From an uncultured Christensenella sp. (GTDB lineage: Bacteria; Bacillota; Clostridia; Christensenellales; Pumilibacteraceae), in NCBI GenBank assembly GCA_910578545.1, contig CAJTPT010000001.1, positions 124,001-188,000 of the forward strand: DNA of 64,000 bases. The letters run 5' to 3'. The notes beneath the pieces are model-generated. The model did not search any database and was not told the DNA's origin. It saw only the letters and a list, made by a program, of their open reading frames with translations. The stretch's first letter is position 1. The number at the start of each line of letters is the position of its first letter. Of the stretch, positions 8,757 through 17,120 are shown piece by piece. A program made the position numbers and the translations under genes.

Positions 8757-8806
8757 ATACGAGAATTTTTCGTATAATACTTTTATTACGAGATATTCTC
8801 GTATAT
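8757..8806. promoter_or_regulatory. candidate operator repeats for the XRE gene
   Basis: Upstream of the XRE gene the words ATACGAGAATTTTTCGTAT and ATTACGAGATATTCTCGTATA occur close together. Both are imperfect palindromes around CGAGAAT/ATTCTCG or TACGA/TCGTA and fit paired binding sites for a dimeric XRE repressor. Confidence 0.45.
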
Positions 8807-8933
8807 TTACAATTAACTACATTGCGTGAGATGTTTGGGAGGGCAAAATAACGCTCGACATGACAAAAAGAACAGTGCCCCCTCGTCTGCCGTCGCGTAC
8901 GGGTGTAGTTTCTATCAACTCTTTACTCGAACG

Positions 8934-10019
8934 TTACTTATGATAACCGCCCGTATACGAGAAGGGTCGAAAGCGCGAGCCGTCGTATATTGCGCGCGTA
9001 TCGGCTAGGTGTGCGTAAGCCTTTTCATACAGTCTCAGCGCGGTGCCGTCAAACGGAAGGCGGTACAAATACCTTGCGTCGGCGCTTGCTCGCTCGTAGT
9101 CCGTGCCCGCAAAGTTACCCACGCACAGGAAGACGTCAAACCCGTAACGCTTGAATATTTCGTTTTTCGGGTCTTTGGCTTTGTGCTCGCCGGCGGGATA
9201 GCACAGCACGCGCGTATCGCCGACTATCGGCCGAATATACTTTTGCCACGCAATGCAATCCTTTTCTATCATAGCCGCCGAACAGCTGTTAAAATACTTG
9301 TGGTAATAAGTGTGCGAAGCAAAGGTATAGCCAAGCGCACTAAGCGCGGCAACCGTCTTTTTGCACGCCTGTGTTTCCTCGGCTTGGTAATCTTCGGACA
9401 CCTTACAGGTCGGCGTGCAACGATAGCCGAGTATCCCGTTGTAGCCGTTTACGCACAGCGTAGCCCTCGCCCCGTTGTGGGAAAAATCGGGGTGCTCGTC
9501 GATAAAGCTTTCGAGGATAGTCACGTTTTCTCGCTCGCGCGAAAGCTTCGGCTCGGCGTTTTTTGTGTAGTCGAAAATCTTGCCGTCGACTACTACAAGC
9601 TTATCTATACAGCCGCGGTTAACGGTGTCGTATGTCATATCGTCAAACGACATCACAAGCGGCTTTTTTCCGCTCGGAACAACTACGGGCTCGCCGCTTA
9701 AAATCGAGTCGAGCCCGACAAGCACGTAACCGTTTTTGTACAGCTCGCCGAGCAACGCTTTAAATTCCTTTGCAGTCAAGTGATCCTTGTCAAAGCAGTC
9801 GCGCACCGAATTGCTCGACGAAAACGCTTTTGCCGTATCGAACACAAGCTCGTGCGTAAAAATATGCTCGACCTTGCCGTCGTAACTAACGAGATTGTTT
9901 TCGTCAGCCGCCGAGTACGCCGATCCAATTCCCATCGAAGCATACGCCGAAAACAAAACCAAAGCGACAACAACCGCCGCCAAAACAATACGCTTTTTAA
10001 TATGATATATACCGCACAT
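8934..10019 (-). CDS. secreted or membrane-anchored polysaccharide deacetylase-like protein
   Basis: 361 aa. N-terminal signal/anchor helix (residues 9-33, RIVLAAVVVALVLFSAYASM). NodB-homology pattern follows: MSFDDMTYDT (catalytic/metal Asp pair at about 123-125), a long insertion, ASHTYYHKY (H-x3-H metal site), and RVLCYPAGEHKAKD (motif 3). These enzymes remove N- or O-acetyl groups from cell-wall sugars. The FDDG motif is FDDM here, a change also seen in larger clostridial members. Nothing nearby fixes the substrate. No strong ribosome site precedes the ATG at 10019, so the exact start is uncertain. Confidence 0.75.
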   Translation of the reverse strand: MCGIYHIKKRIVLAAVVVALVLFSAYASMGIGSAYSAADENNLVSYDGKVEHIFTHELVFDTAKAFSSSNSVRDCFDKDHLTAKEFKALLGELYKNGYVLVGLDSILSGEPVVVPSGKKPLVMSFDDMTYDTVNRGCIDKLVVVDGKIFDYTKNAEPKLSRERENVTILESFIDEHPDFSHNGARATLCVNGYNGILGYRCTPTCKVSEDYQAEETQACKKTVAALSALGYTFASHTYYHKYFNSCSAAMIEKDCIAWQKYIRPIVGDTRVLCYPAGEHKAKDPKNEIFKRYGFDVFLCVGNFAGTDYERASADARYLYRLPFDGTALRLYEKAYAHLADTRAIYDGSRFRPFSYTGGYHK

Positions 10020-10068
10020 ATTTATAGCTTGCGTTATTACAGATTATAAATACGCGCGGGCAGTCTTA

Positions 10069-10668
10069 TTATACTTTTTCGTTGTGCGAGCACACGCTGT
10101 CGGTCGCGTATAGGGTCTGTAATGCGGATTTATGTTTTTTGACGGTTATTCTGTTAACGACTAAACACGCAACGGAAAACACAAACGTGACTAAGCCGAG
10201 CCAAAACCCCAAGTAATACTGCGCTTGATAACCGTGAACGATGATCCTAAGCGTGTTTATTATAAACGGGTAAATGCAAACGAGTAATAAGGACAGGCTT
10301 GCGGCAAAGGAAAAGTTGATTGCACTGCGCACTCTTCGCACGTATTTTTGCCTTAAGAGTTCAACCCCGCACAAAGCGAATTTGACCGCAAGAACGGTAA
10401 AAACAATAATGCCGACCACGCTCACAAACCCGAGCCCTACCCTCGACGCCCAGCCGATAAAATACAGTATCGATCTACTGTCAAGATTGGGCAAATAAAA
10501 CAGCCGTACAAACTCGATAAAAAGCAAAACAATACAGCCGATACAAATACCCCCAAGCGGAAAGCACAACGCCCCCGACGCGATAAAATATTTTTTTAGT
10601 TTTTCGTTTATACCCACGCCATCCATATCAGACAGTGTACCACAGTCGATTCTCTTTTGCAAGTTCAT
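10069..10668 (-). CDS. hypothetical four-helix membrane protein
   Basis: 199 aa, not recognised. Four hydrophobic segments at about 31-57, 68-98, 113-140 and 148-172, with a short charged N-terminus (NLQKRIDCG) and a charged C-tail. 49 bp upstream of the deacetylase-like gene on the same strand, so it may be co-transcribed. The internal Met15 (MDGVGINEKL) is an alternative start. Confidence 0.6.
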   Translation of the reverse strand: MNLQKRIDCGTLSDMDGVGINEKLKKYFIASGALCFPLGGICIGCIVLLFIEFVRLFYLPNLDSRSILYFIGWASRVGLGFVSVVGIIVFTVLAVKFALCGVELLRQKYVRRVRSAINFSFAASLSLLLVCIYPFIINTLRIIVHGYQAQYYLGFWLGLVTFVFSVACLVVNRITVKKHKSALQTLYATDSVCSHNEKV

Positions 10669-10893
10669 GTGTAAATTGTTTAATTACTTTTTTATCCTGA
10701 GCTTTTTTGCCTTCCGAAGGATCTCACCGATTATTGATAAGCTCATATGCGCATATGACAACAAATACCACGCCGCTTGACCGCTTTAAACCCAAAACGC
10801 CCCGAAAATATAATATTCTTCCCACAGGCTTATAACGTGCGTACAAAGAAAATTACTTTTTAGTGGTAGAGCCTACCCAACCTAAAACGAATA

Positions 10894-11178
10894 TTATTCT
10901 AATAGTTTGTTTGCCATTTCGATTACTTCATATCCCCTTAATCCGATTGTGTTTTTATCTAAATTATTTTCGTTCATATGGATTATTTGCTTTAACCAAT
11001 ATGTATGATATGATTGCGTACGGTTATATGTGGATATGCGATTATTATAAGTAGATACTTTTTTCCAATTTGTATGCGTTTTATCTACTTTATTATACCA
11101 ACTATAAGAAACGAACCATGCCGCGCCCAAAGTTGTTAATTCTTCGCCGCCGTCAAAAAAGAAAGGATGTCTTGCCAT
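10894..11178 (-). CDS. hypothetical AT-rich small protein
   Basis: 94 aa, no family recognised. Rich in Asn, Thr, Tyr, His and Trp, no membrane segment. A good ribosome site, AGGAGATATTAAT-ATG, supports it as a real gene. Its base composition (strongly AT-rich third positions) differs sharply from the GC-rich third positions of neighbouring genes, which suggests recent acquisition. It lies between a degenerate repeat (10690-10740) and tRNA-Met. Confidence 0.6.
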   Translation of the reverse strand: MARHPFFFDGGEELTTLGAAWFVSYSWYNKVDKTHTNWKKVSTYNNRISTYNRTQSYHTYWLKQIIHMNENNLDKNTIGLRGYEVIEMANKLLE

Positions 11179-11462
11179 TATTAATATCTCCTAATTGTAT
11201 TTTTAATCATTAATCGTCCCAAGTGTCTTTATAATGTTGCGATACAGTCTTTGGTGGTTGAGTAGTATTTTGACTTATAAATGATAGCAACCGGATTGCC
11301 GACGAAAACCGTCGGCGGGCTTTGCGCTCCGCGCAAGCGCCTAACGAACCGCGCGGCGAAATAACTACATTATAAATCCGCAATATGTTTCTTTTTCGTA
11401 CTCAACAAATATTGTACCGCGCTACGCCACGCTGTTCTCACCAAGCAGTTGCCGCTACCACG
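11179..11462. other. non-coding stretch before tRNA-Met terminator
   Basis: About 280 bases without a gene. The right part holds a hairpin GCCGACG-AAAAC-CGTCGGC near 11297-11316 and GC-rich sequence; the left part is AT-rich and is the promoter region of the gene at 10894-11178. Confidence 0.4.
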
Positions 11463-11489
11463 AAAAAAGCACCCGTAAAGGGTGCTTGT
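11463..11489 (-). terminator. intrinsic terminator of tRNA-Met
   Basis: Read on the minus strand: AAGCACCC-TTTAC-GGGTGCTT followed by TTTT, directly after the tRNA 3' end. Confidence 0.85.
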
Positions 11490-11492
11490 TCG

Positions 11493-11569
11493 TGGTAGCG
11501 GCAACTGGATTCGAACCAGTGACCAATCGGGTATGAACCGAGTACTCTAGCCAGCTGAGCTATGCCGCC
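11493..11569 (-). tRNA. tRNA-Met (CAT)
   Basis: 77-nt cloverleaf with encoded CCA: acceptor GGCGGCA/TGCCGCT, D-arm GCTC/GAGT, anticodon stem CTCGG/CCGAT with loop TTCATAC (CAT), T-arm ACTGG-TTCGAAT-CCAGT. Elongator type judged from the first base pair and D-arm; tRNA-Ile2 (lysidine) with the same anticodon cannot be fully excluded. A terminator follows. Confidence 0.95.
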
Positions 11570-11653
11570 ATAGCAAGATTTATTATATCAAAGATTATTT
11601 TATTTGGCAAGGGATTTTAACAAGGTTTTTGCGGAATTTTATTTTGTCGGCTT

Positions 11654-11971
11654 TTAAATTATAATAAACAAAAAAACTATTTGTACGATTATAAACGCGT
11701 ACGACAGCAGTTTGGTAAAGATAATTCCGATCTGAAGACTGTCTTCTGCTATCTCCAATACAAACGACCTTACCAACTTATCCCAAAACTCGGATATGGG
11801 AATCGTAAACCTCACGCCCAAAATTCCGATTACAGCCGAGAGCTGTAGCAAAACAAAAACGTACGGCTCATACGACTTGAACATAACAAGAATGACAGTA
11901 ACGACCGCCGACAACAACAACTGCACAAGCATCAATATATTAGGTCCGGTAAATATTTTTTTCACACTCAC
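11654..11971 (-). CDS. small membrane protein
   Basis: 105 aa with three hydrophobic segments (11-31, 36-58, 82-105) and one acidic loop (SEFWDKLVRSFVLEIAED). No family recognised. Its start codon overlaps the stop of the upstream gene at 11968-12159 by 4 bases (ATGA), so the two are translationally coupled and likely act together in the membrane. Confidence 0.6.
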   Translation of the reverse strand: MSVKKIFTGPNILMLVQLLLSAVVTVILVMFKSYEPYVFVLLQLSAVIGILGVRFTIPISEFWDKLVRSFVLEIAEDSLQIGIIFTKLLSYAFIIVQIVFLFIII

Positions 11972-12159
11972 CTGCCTCGAGCGATTAGCCGAACGCCGTC
12001 GCCGCTCATATCGACATACTCGACGTAGCTTTGAGTTGACGGCTCGTCGGCCTTTCTGTCTCTTACGGCCAAGCCTATGCCCACGCCCATGACGATAGCC
12101 AATATTACCGTTATGACTATATCAAAGATTAATATCGGATTTTTTACCTTTGTAGGCAT
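11968..12159 (-). CDS. small single-pass membrane protein
   Basis: 63 aa: short basic N-terminus (PTKVKNP), one membrane helix (ILIFDIVITVILAIVMGVGIG region, about 9-30), then a soluble charged C-tail with VEYVDMSGDGVRLI. The start at 12159 is preferred over an upstream TTG at 12201, because AAGGCGG precedes the ATG. No function recognised; coupled to the next gene by a 4-base overlap. Confidence 0.55.
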   Translation of the reverse strand: MPTKVKNPILIFDIVITVILAIVMGVGIGLAVRDRKADEPSTQSYVEYVDMSGDGVRLIARGR

Positions 12160-12324
12160 GGTGTATTCCGCCTTGTTTTGATAAGATTTTTTATTAAGCA
12201 ATTTATGCGGCTATTCTAACATGCCGCGGCGCAATGATCGCGGGATTTTTCGGCAGACAGAAAACGCTCAACATCACAAAATAATGCTGCCGCGCAATTT
12301 TTTTAATCACCGCAAAACAATCGT

Positions 12325-12633
12325 CTAATTTCTAATTCCAAACGCCGCTTTAATCTCGTCGAGTGGGGTGAGCCCGATAAACTTTTCCACTACCAAGCCG
12401 TCCTCGAACAGAACGAGCGTGGGAATACTGCTCACCTGAAAATCTATAGGCAGTACGTCGTCCAGGTCGACGTCGATTTTAATAAGCTTAATGTCGGTGG
12501 TATTGGCTAGTTCTTCCACGATAGGCGCCTGCATTCTGCACGGACCGCACCAGCCTGCCCAAAAGTCGACGACCGTTTTGCCGCTCGCTATAAGCTTGTT
12601 GAATTCTTCAACAGTAGGGTTTTTAATTATCAT
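12325..12633 (-). CDS. trxA: thioredoxin
   Basis: 102 aa, complete thioredoxin fold with the active site WAGWCGPCRM (redox Cys pair at 29 and 32) and cis-Pro in SIPTLVLF. It reduces disulfides of cytoplasmic proteins. The catalytic buried Asp is present as VVDFWAGWC. A good ribosome site (AAAGGAGAAAT) precedes the ATG. The gene follows the M20 dipeptidase gene by about 38 bp on the same strand and could be read from its promoter. Confidence 0.95.
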   Translation of the reverse strand: MIIKNPTVEEFNKLIASGKTVVDFWAGWCGPCRMQAPIVEELANTTDIKLIKIDVDLDDVLPIDFQVSSIPTLVLFEDGLVVEKFIGLTPLDEIKAAFGIRN

Positions 12634-12671
12634 GATAATTTCTCCTTTATAAATATTATTTATCGAACGAG

Positions 12672-14081
12672 TTATAAATTTGCAAGCTCTTTTGCAGCGG
12701 CAAGGTAAATCTCATAGTTTTTAAAGAGTTGGGTTATAGGAAAATTTTCGTCCGCTCTGTGCATATTGATGTCGATATCGACGGGCGTGCAACCGAACGC
12801 AACGGCGTTGGGAAGCTCGCGCGCATACGTACCGCCGCCCACGTGCAATGGCTCTGTCATGTCTCCGGTTATTTCTCTGTAAACCTTGAGTAACGCCATG
12901 ATCAGCGGCGAGTCCGCGGGGATATACAAATTCTCGTGGTAGTCGCGAACGATAGCGTGACAGCCTGTTTTTTGCTCTAACGCGTTTGCAACAAACTCGG
13001 ACGTCACACCGAGCGGCAGACGAAAGTCTATAAGCAGCTTAAGCGTGCCGTTATTAAGTTCGGCTTGCGACAGACACATTGTTGTGTCGCCACTTTTGTG
13101 ATCGTCCACGTACACGCCGAGCTTTTCGCTTGCGAGCGGCGTGCAAATATACTCGTAAATTTTATCGAGGTATTTCGACCCGATAACACCGTTTTCCGCC
13201 GCCAAAAGCCCGAGAGTTTTCCACAGCGCGTTGTCGCCCTTTTCTGGTGTGGATGCGTGCTCGGCGGTGCCGACGGCTGTCACCGTCACACCGTCCGCAC
13301 GGTTATAAAGCTCGTAGTCAGAAAAGCCGTTGCCGTCGGACACGATACGGTCGGCTATCGGCATGGTCTTAAACACGTCGGAAGTGAGCGTTCCGCCGCA
13401 CGCCGCTTTAAGCGCGTTGTGTAGCGGACTGTTCGGTTTAATAACTATCGACGACTTGTCCGGCACGGCGTTGGCGCACTCGGCGCCCGCTATTCCGCTG
13501 ATATTATCGGCAAGCTTATCGTCGTTGAATTCGAGTATGATATGCGCGATACCCTTTTCGCTGTTGATAACCGGAAACTCGGAATCGGGCACAAACGACA
13601 TGACGGGCACTTCGCCGCCCGCTTCGAGGTAGTGGCGTATGCACGAGCTGCCGCGTTCCTCGTCCGCGCCGACAATAAGCCTAACGCGGCGATTAAGCTT
13701 TTCGTTTTTAAGCGCACGCAGTGCATGCAGGCAAACTACGACTGCGCCTTTGTCGTCGCCCACGCCGCGGCCGTACACTTTGCCGTTTTCCTCTATCATT
13801 TTAAACGGGTCTGTAGCCCAACCGTTGCCTGCCGGCACGACGTCGAGGTGTCCGAGAATGCCTATACATTCATTACCCGCGCCGATCTCGGCGTAAGCGC
13901 AGTATCCGTCCATCATAACAGCGGTAAGTCCGTACGAGCGCGCCTTGTGCACAAACCACTCGAGCGCCTCAAGACAGCGCTTGCCGTACGGCGCACCATC
14001 TTCGGGCGTGGAATACACACTGGGGATGGCGACGATTTGCGCAAGGTCGTCCAAAATTTCACGCGTTGTCTTTTCGTCCAT
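12672..14081 (-). CDS. M20 family (PepV-like) dipeptidase
   Basis: 469 aa. Metal-site motifs of M20A/PepV: GHLDVVP (His and Asp), YGRGVGDDKGA, GADEERGS (catalytic Glu and ligand), VPDSEFPV, and a C-terminal HVGGGTYAR. PepV-type enzymes cleave small dipeptides in the cytoplasm using two zinc ions. Start at 14081 chosen for the AAAGGAC ribosome site and the protein start MDEKTTREIL; the longer open frame to 14381 overlaps divergent gltX. Divergent from gltX with about 100 bp shared promoter space. Confidence 0.88.
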   Translation of the reverse strand: MDEKTTREILDDLAQIVAIPSVYSTPEDGAPYGKRCLEALEWFVHKARSYGLTAVMMDGYCAYAEIGAGNECIGILGHLDVVPAGNGWATDPFKMIEENGKVYGRGVGDDKGAVVVCLHALRALKNEKLNRRVRLIVGADEERGSSCIRHYLEAGGEVPVMSFVPDSEFPVINSEKGIAHIILEFNDDKLADNISGIAGAECANAVPDKSSIVIKPNSPLHNALKAACGGTLTSDVFKTMPIADRIVSDGNGFSDYELYNRADGVTVTAVGTAEHASTPEKGDNALWKTLGLLAAENGVIGSKYLDKIYEYICTPLASEKLGVYVDDHKSGDTTMCLSQAELNNGTLKLLIDFRLPLGVTSEFVANALEQKTGCHAIVRDYHENLYIPADSPLIMALLKVYREITGDMTEPLHVGGGTYARELPNAVAFGCTPVDIDINMHRADENFPITQLFKNYEIYLAAAKELANL

Positions 14082-14183
14082 AATATGTCCTTTACTTGCT
14101 TTAATCGCTTGCGTTTTACGCGCAAAAGCATTACAATTATAGACAGTATAACACAGCAAGACGAAGATTGTCAAGGAGAGTTT

Positions 14184-15593
14184 ATGGTACGCACGAGATT
14201 TGCCCCCAGTCCTACGGGGTATCTTCATATCGGCGGATTGCGCACGGCGCTGTACGCCTATCTTTACGCCAAAAAGAACGGCGGAAAATTTATTCTGCGC
14301 ATAGAGGACACCGACCGGACCCGCGAGGTCGCGGGCGCGGTGGACATTATAATTTCCGCGCTCGATAAAGCGGGAATCCATTACGACGAGGGTCCGGGCG
14401 TCGGCGGCGACTGCGGTCCGTACGTTCAGTCCGAGCGCAAGGAAATCTACTTAAAGTACGCACGGCAGCTTATAGAGAGCGGCGACGCGTACTACTGCTT
14501 CTGCTCGAAGGAACGGCTTGCCGAAATGCACGAGAAGGGCGCGACCAAGTACGACAAGCACTGCCTGCACCTCAGTAAACAAGAGATACAGGACCGTATC
14601 GCGCGCGGCGAGCAGTACGTAATTCGTCAAAACATTCCCGAAAGCGGCTCGTCCACCTATCACGACGAGGTTTTCGGCGACGTGACCGTCGACTTTAAAG
14701 ACCTCGAGGATAACATCCTTATCAAGTCGGACGGCATGCCCACGTACAACTTTGCCAACGTAATCGACGACCATCTTATGGGCATAACGCACTGCATACG
14801 CGGCGTGGAATACCTTATGTCTACGCCCAAGTATAACCTGCTGTACGACGCGCTCGGTTGGGAACGCCCCGTGTACATGCACCTTCAGCCGATAATGCGC
14901 GACAGTCAGCACAAGCTGAGCAAGCGCGACGGCGATGCCGGCTTCGAGGATTTTCTCAAAAAAGGTTTTCTACCCCATGCGATCGTGAACTATATCGCGC
15001 TACTCGGCTGGAACCCCAAGGATAATCGCGAAAAGCTGTCCATGGACGAGCTTGTGCAATGCTTTTCCATTGATGGCTTGCAAAAGTCTTCGTCGATATT
15101 CGACGAAACCAAAATGCGCTGGCTTAACTCGCTGTACGTCAAGGAACTCGACCCCGAGGAATTTCACAAGCTGGCAATGCCGTACTACGCCGAGTACTGC
15201 CCCAACAAGAAGATAGACTACCGCTATCTTTCCGAGTTGTTACAGTCGCGCGTAGAGGTGCTTACGGATATAAAGGAACGCGCCGCGTTTTTGGACGCGT
15301 TCGATAATTTCGACCTCGGTTTGTTCGTCAATAAAAAATGGAAGACGACCGTAGACATGGCAAAAGAGCTTATCGACGACTGCGTTGCCGCGACCGACGC
15401 GCCCGAGCTTAATACAGCGCTCGAACAGCTTGCCGAAAAGAAAGGACTCAAAAAAGGCCAGGTGCTGTGGATTTACCGCATTGCGCTGACCGGCGCGGCG
15501 GCTACCCCCGGCGGCGGCGAGGAAATGGTAAAGCTGTTCGGCAAACCCGAAGCGCTAAGACGGCTTAAAGCGGTTAAAGAAAGGCTTAAATAA
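14184..15593 (+). CDS. gltX: glutamyl-tRNA synthetase
   Basis: 469 aa, the normal bacterial length. Charges tRNA-Glu (and possibly tRNA-Gln in species using the amidotransferase route). Class I motifs: FAPSPTGYLHIGGLRTAL (HIGH-type HIGG) near the start and KLSKRDG (KMSKS-type) at about 239-245. The ATG at 14184 follows AAGGAGAG by 5 bases; the open frame upstream from 13542 is only non-coding sequence antisense to the dipeptidase gene. Confidence 0.97.
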   Translation: MVRTRFAPSPTGYLHIGGLRTALYAYLYAKKNGGKFILRIEDTDRTREVAGAVDIIISALDKAGIHYDEGPGVGGDCGPYVQSERKEIYLKYARQLIESGDAYYCFCSKERLAEMHEKGATKYDKHCLHLSKQEIQDRIARGEQYVIRQNIPESGSSTYHDEVFGDVTVDFKDLEDNILIKSDGMPTYNFANVIDDHLMGITHCIRGVEYLMSTPKYNLLYDALGWERPVYMHLQPIMRDSQHKLSKRDGDAGFEDFLKKGFLPHAIVNYIALLGWNPKDNREKLSMDELVQCFSIDGLQKSSSIFDETKMRWLNSLYVKELDPEEFHKLAMPYYAEYCPNKKIDYRYLSELLQSRVEVLTDIKERAAFLDAFDNFDLGLFVNKKWKTTVDMAKELIDDCVAATDAPELNTALEQLAEKKGLKKGQVLWIYRIALTGAAATPGGGEEMVKLFGKPEALRRLKAVKERLK

Positions 15594-15655
15594 TTCGGAA
15601 TTTATCCTTTGCTTGTCGTAATTTCCGATTCTTAATTCCGAATTATATATTCCGC

Positions 15656-15684
15656 TTGACAAAGCGATAAGGCGGTGGTAAACT
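15656..15684 (+). promoter_or_regulatory. sigma-A promoter of divIC, apparently giving a leaderless mRNA
   Basis: TTGACA (15656-15661), 17-bp spacer, TAAACT (15679-15684). The predicted start of transcription falls at or within a base of the divIC ATG (15691), and no ribosome site lies before that ATG. Confidence 0.75.
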
Positions 15685-15690
15685 GATATT

Positions 15691-16002
15691 ATGGTAAACG
15701 AACAAAACAACGCACGAGAAACTAAAAACAACAGCAAAACGATAATCAAAATCGTTACGGCGGCGCTGACCGTTCTGTTTGTCATGCTCGTTATCGCGCT
15801 GATAGTCAACCTTGTCAAGCTCGGCGCGGTCAACAGTCGCAAGGCGGCGTTAGAGGCGCAAAACGCACGGCTCGAACAAGTGATTGCCGAAAACGACAAA
15901 ATGATAGAGGCGTGCCAAAACGATCCGCAGTTTATAGAGGACTATGCGCGGGAAATGCTCGACATGGTCTACCGCGACGAAATCGTTTTCAACGGAAAAT
16001 AA
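15691..16002 (+). CDS. FtsB/DivIC-type septum formation protein
   Basis: 103 aa. Topology of the family: short polar N-terminus, one membrane helix (residues 21-46), and a coiled coil (about 47-78, NSRKAALEAQNARLEQVIAE), then a short C-terminal part with the family-typical DYAREMLDMVYRDEIVF. DivIC/FtsB links early and late cell-division proteins in the divisome. Preceded by a strong promoter placed so that the mRNA would start at the ATG. Followed by a terminator and then ppx. Confidence 0.88.
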   Translation: MVNEQNNARETKNNSKTIIKIVTAALTVLFVMLVIALIVNLVKLGAVNSRKAALEAQNARLEQVIAENDKMIEACQNDPQFIEDYAREMLDMVYRDEIVFNGK

Positions 16003-16008
16003 AAACCG

Positions 16009-16038
16009 AAGTCGTGGATAAACCCCACGGCTTTTTTT
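16009..16038 (+). terminator. intrinsic terminator after divIC
   Basis: GTCGTGG-ATAAACC-CCACGGC (16011-16031) followed by seven T. Confidence 0.85.
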
Positions 16039-16065
16039 GTGACTGCAAAAACAAGGAGTAACAAC

Positions 16066-16899
16066 ATGCGTGCGGCAATAGATATAGGTTCCAACTCGGT
16101 GCGGCTTACGTTTTCCGACGGCAGTACGTACTCGCACATTACACAGCTCGCTTTCGGCATAGAGAAAACGGGCAGGCTGTCCGAGCGCGGCATCAACGCG
16201 ACAATCGACGCGTTAAAGGAATACGCCGAAACGTGCAAAGCGCGCGACTGCACCGAGATTACCCCGTTTGCGACCGAGGCGGTAAGGCGTGCGGCGGACG
16301 GTGAAGAATTTTGCAAGCTTGTTAAAGAAAAGACGGGATTGGATATCGTAATCGTTTCGCCCGAAACGGAAGCCAAGCTCGCGCTTATGGGCGCAGATAA
16401 ACCGAGTGGCGCGGTCACCGTCGTCGACCTCGGCGGCGGTAGCATGGAAGTCATTTGCTCTGAGGACGGTATTACCCCGACGTACGTTAAGAGCCTGCCG
16501 CTCGGCGTAGTGGTAACAAAAAACAAGTATAACGCCGATTACCGCAGGGCTATCGACGAAATGCCGAATATTCTTACCGAATACGGAAAGCTTCCCGACT
16601 ACCCCGTCGTGCTATGCGGCGGCAGCGCGTGCAACATCTCCGCCGCCGAGCTCAACCTAAAGGTATACGACAAGCAAAAGGTAACGCGCAAAATGACGGC
16701 AAAAAGCTTGGACGACATTATGCCCATACTGCTAAGCCCCAAGCTGACGACCTTCCGCCCGATTTGCCAAAAACGTGCCGACACTATCCCCTACGGCGCG
16801 ATAATCATTCAAGCGCTTTTAAACTATATCGGCGCGACCGAGTTTTACGTGTCCGACTCGAGCAACCTCGAGGCCGTACTAAACGGCGCATTGGATTAA
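16066..16899 (+). CDS. Ppx/GppA-family exopolyphosphatase/pppGpp phosphatase
   Basis: 277 aa, shorter than two-domain Ppx (about 500 aa) and so only the ASKHA catalytic domain. Seen: phosphate-1 motif AAIDIGSNSVRL, ATEAVRRAADGEEF, phosphate-2 motif VVDLGGGSMEV, and VLCGGSACNISA (adenosine-type motif). Hydrolyses polyphosphate or pppGpp; which one cannot be told. Start at 16066 has AAGGAGTAAC before it; an upstream GTG at 16039 lacks this. The order divIC-ppx is common in Clostridia. Confidence 0.88.
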   Translation: MRAAIDIGSNSVRLTFSDGSTYSHITQLAFGIEKTGRLSERGINATIDALKEYAETCKARDCTEITPFATEAVRRAADGEEFCKLVKEKTGLDIVIVSPETEAKLALMGADKPSGAVTVVDLGGGSMEVICSEDGITPTYVKSLPLGVVVTKNKYNADYRRAIDEMPNILTEYGKLPDYPVVLCGGSACNISAAELNLKVYDKQKVTRKMTAKSLDDIMPILLSPKLTTFRPICQKRADTIPYGAIIIQALLNYIGATEFYVSDSSNLEAVLNGALD

Positions 16900-16918
16900 A
16901 CCGTATTTTCCGCAAATC

Positions 16919-16945
16919 AAAAGCCGCTCTTTTAAGGCGGCTTTC
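16919..16945 (+). terminator. hairpin after ppx, weak terminator
   Basis: AGCCGC-TCTTTTAAG-GCGGCT (16922-16942) followed by only two T in a row; may stop transcription from ppx partly. Confidence 0.5.
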
Positions 16946-16964
16946 GCTATCTGCGCTATTTGTT

Positions 16965-17120
16965 CGTGAGATGCGTCGCTTCACTCGGCATGACAAACAA
17001 TCTTTACAGTTAAACTTTTTTTGTCATCCCGAACGAGCGAAGCGACGTGAATGACCTCACGAATATAGAGCGCCGCAAAAAAAGTCGGGCGCGACCCGAC
17101 AATTCTTAATTCCGAATTAA
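16965..17120. repeat. composite palindromic repeat, copy 1
   Basis: Three joined parts: an outer inverted repeat CGTGAGATGCGTCGCTTC...TGACAAA / TTTGTCAT...GACCTCACG (16965-17062), a small GC hairpin GTCGGGCGCGACCCGAC (17084-17100), and AATTCTTAATTCCGAATTAA (17101-17120). It lies between the 3' ends of convergent ppx and gerQ. Same order as copies at 48806-48958 and 43175-43321. Confidence 0.75.

Noticed and set aside
13542..14183. Long 5' extension of the gltX frame
   Set aside because: Antisense to the M20 dipeptidase; ribosome site and conserved start MVRTRFAPSPTG are at 14184.
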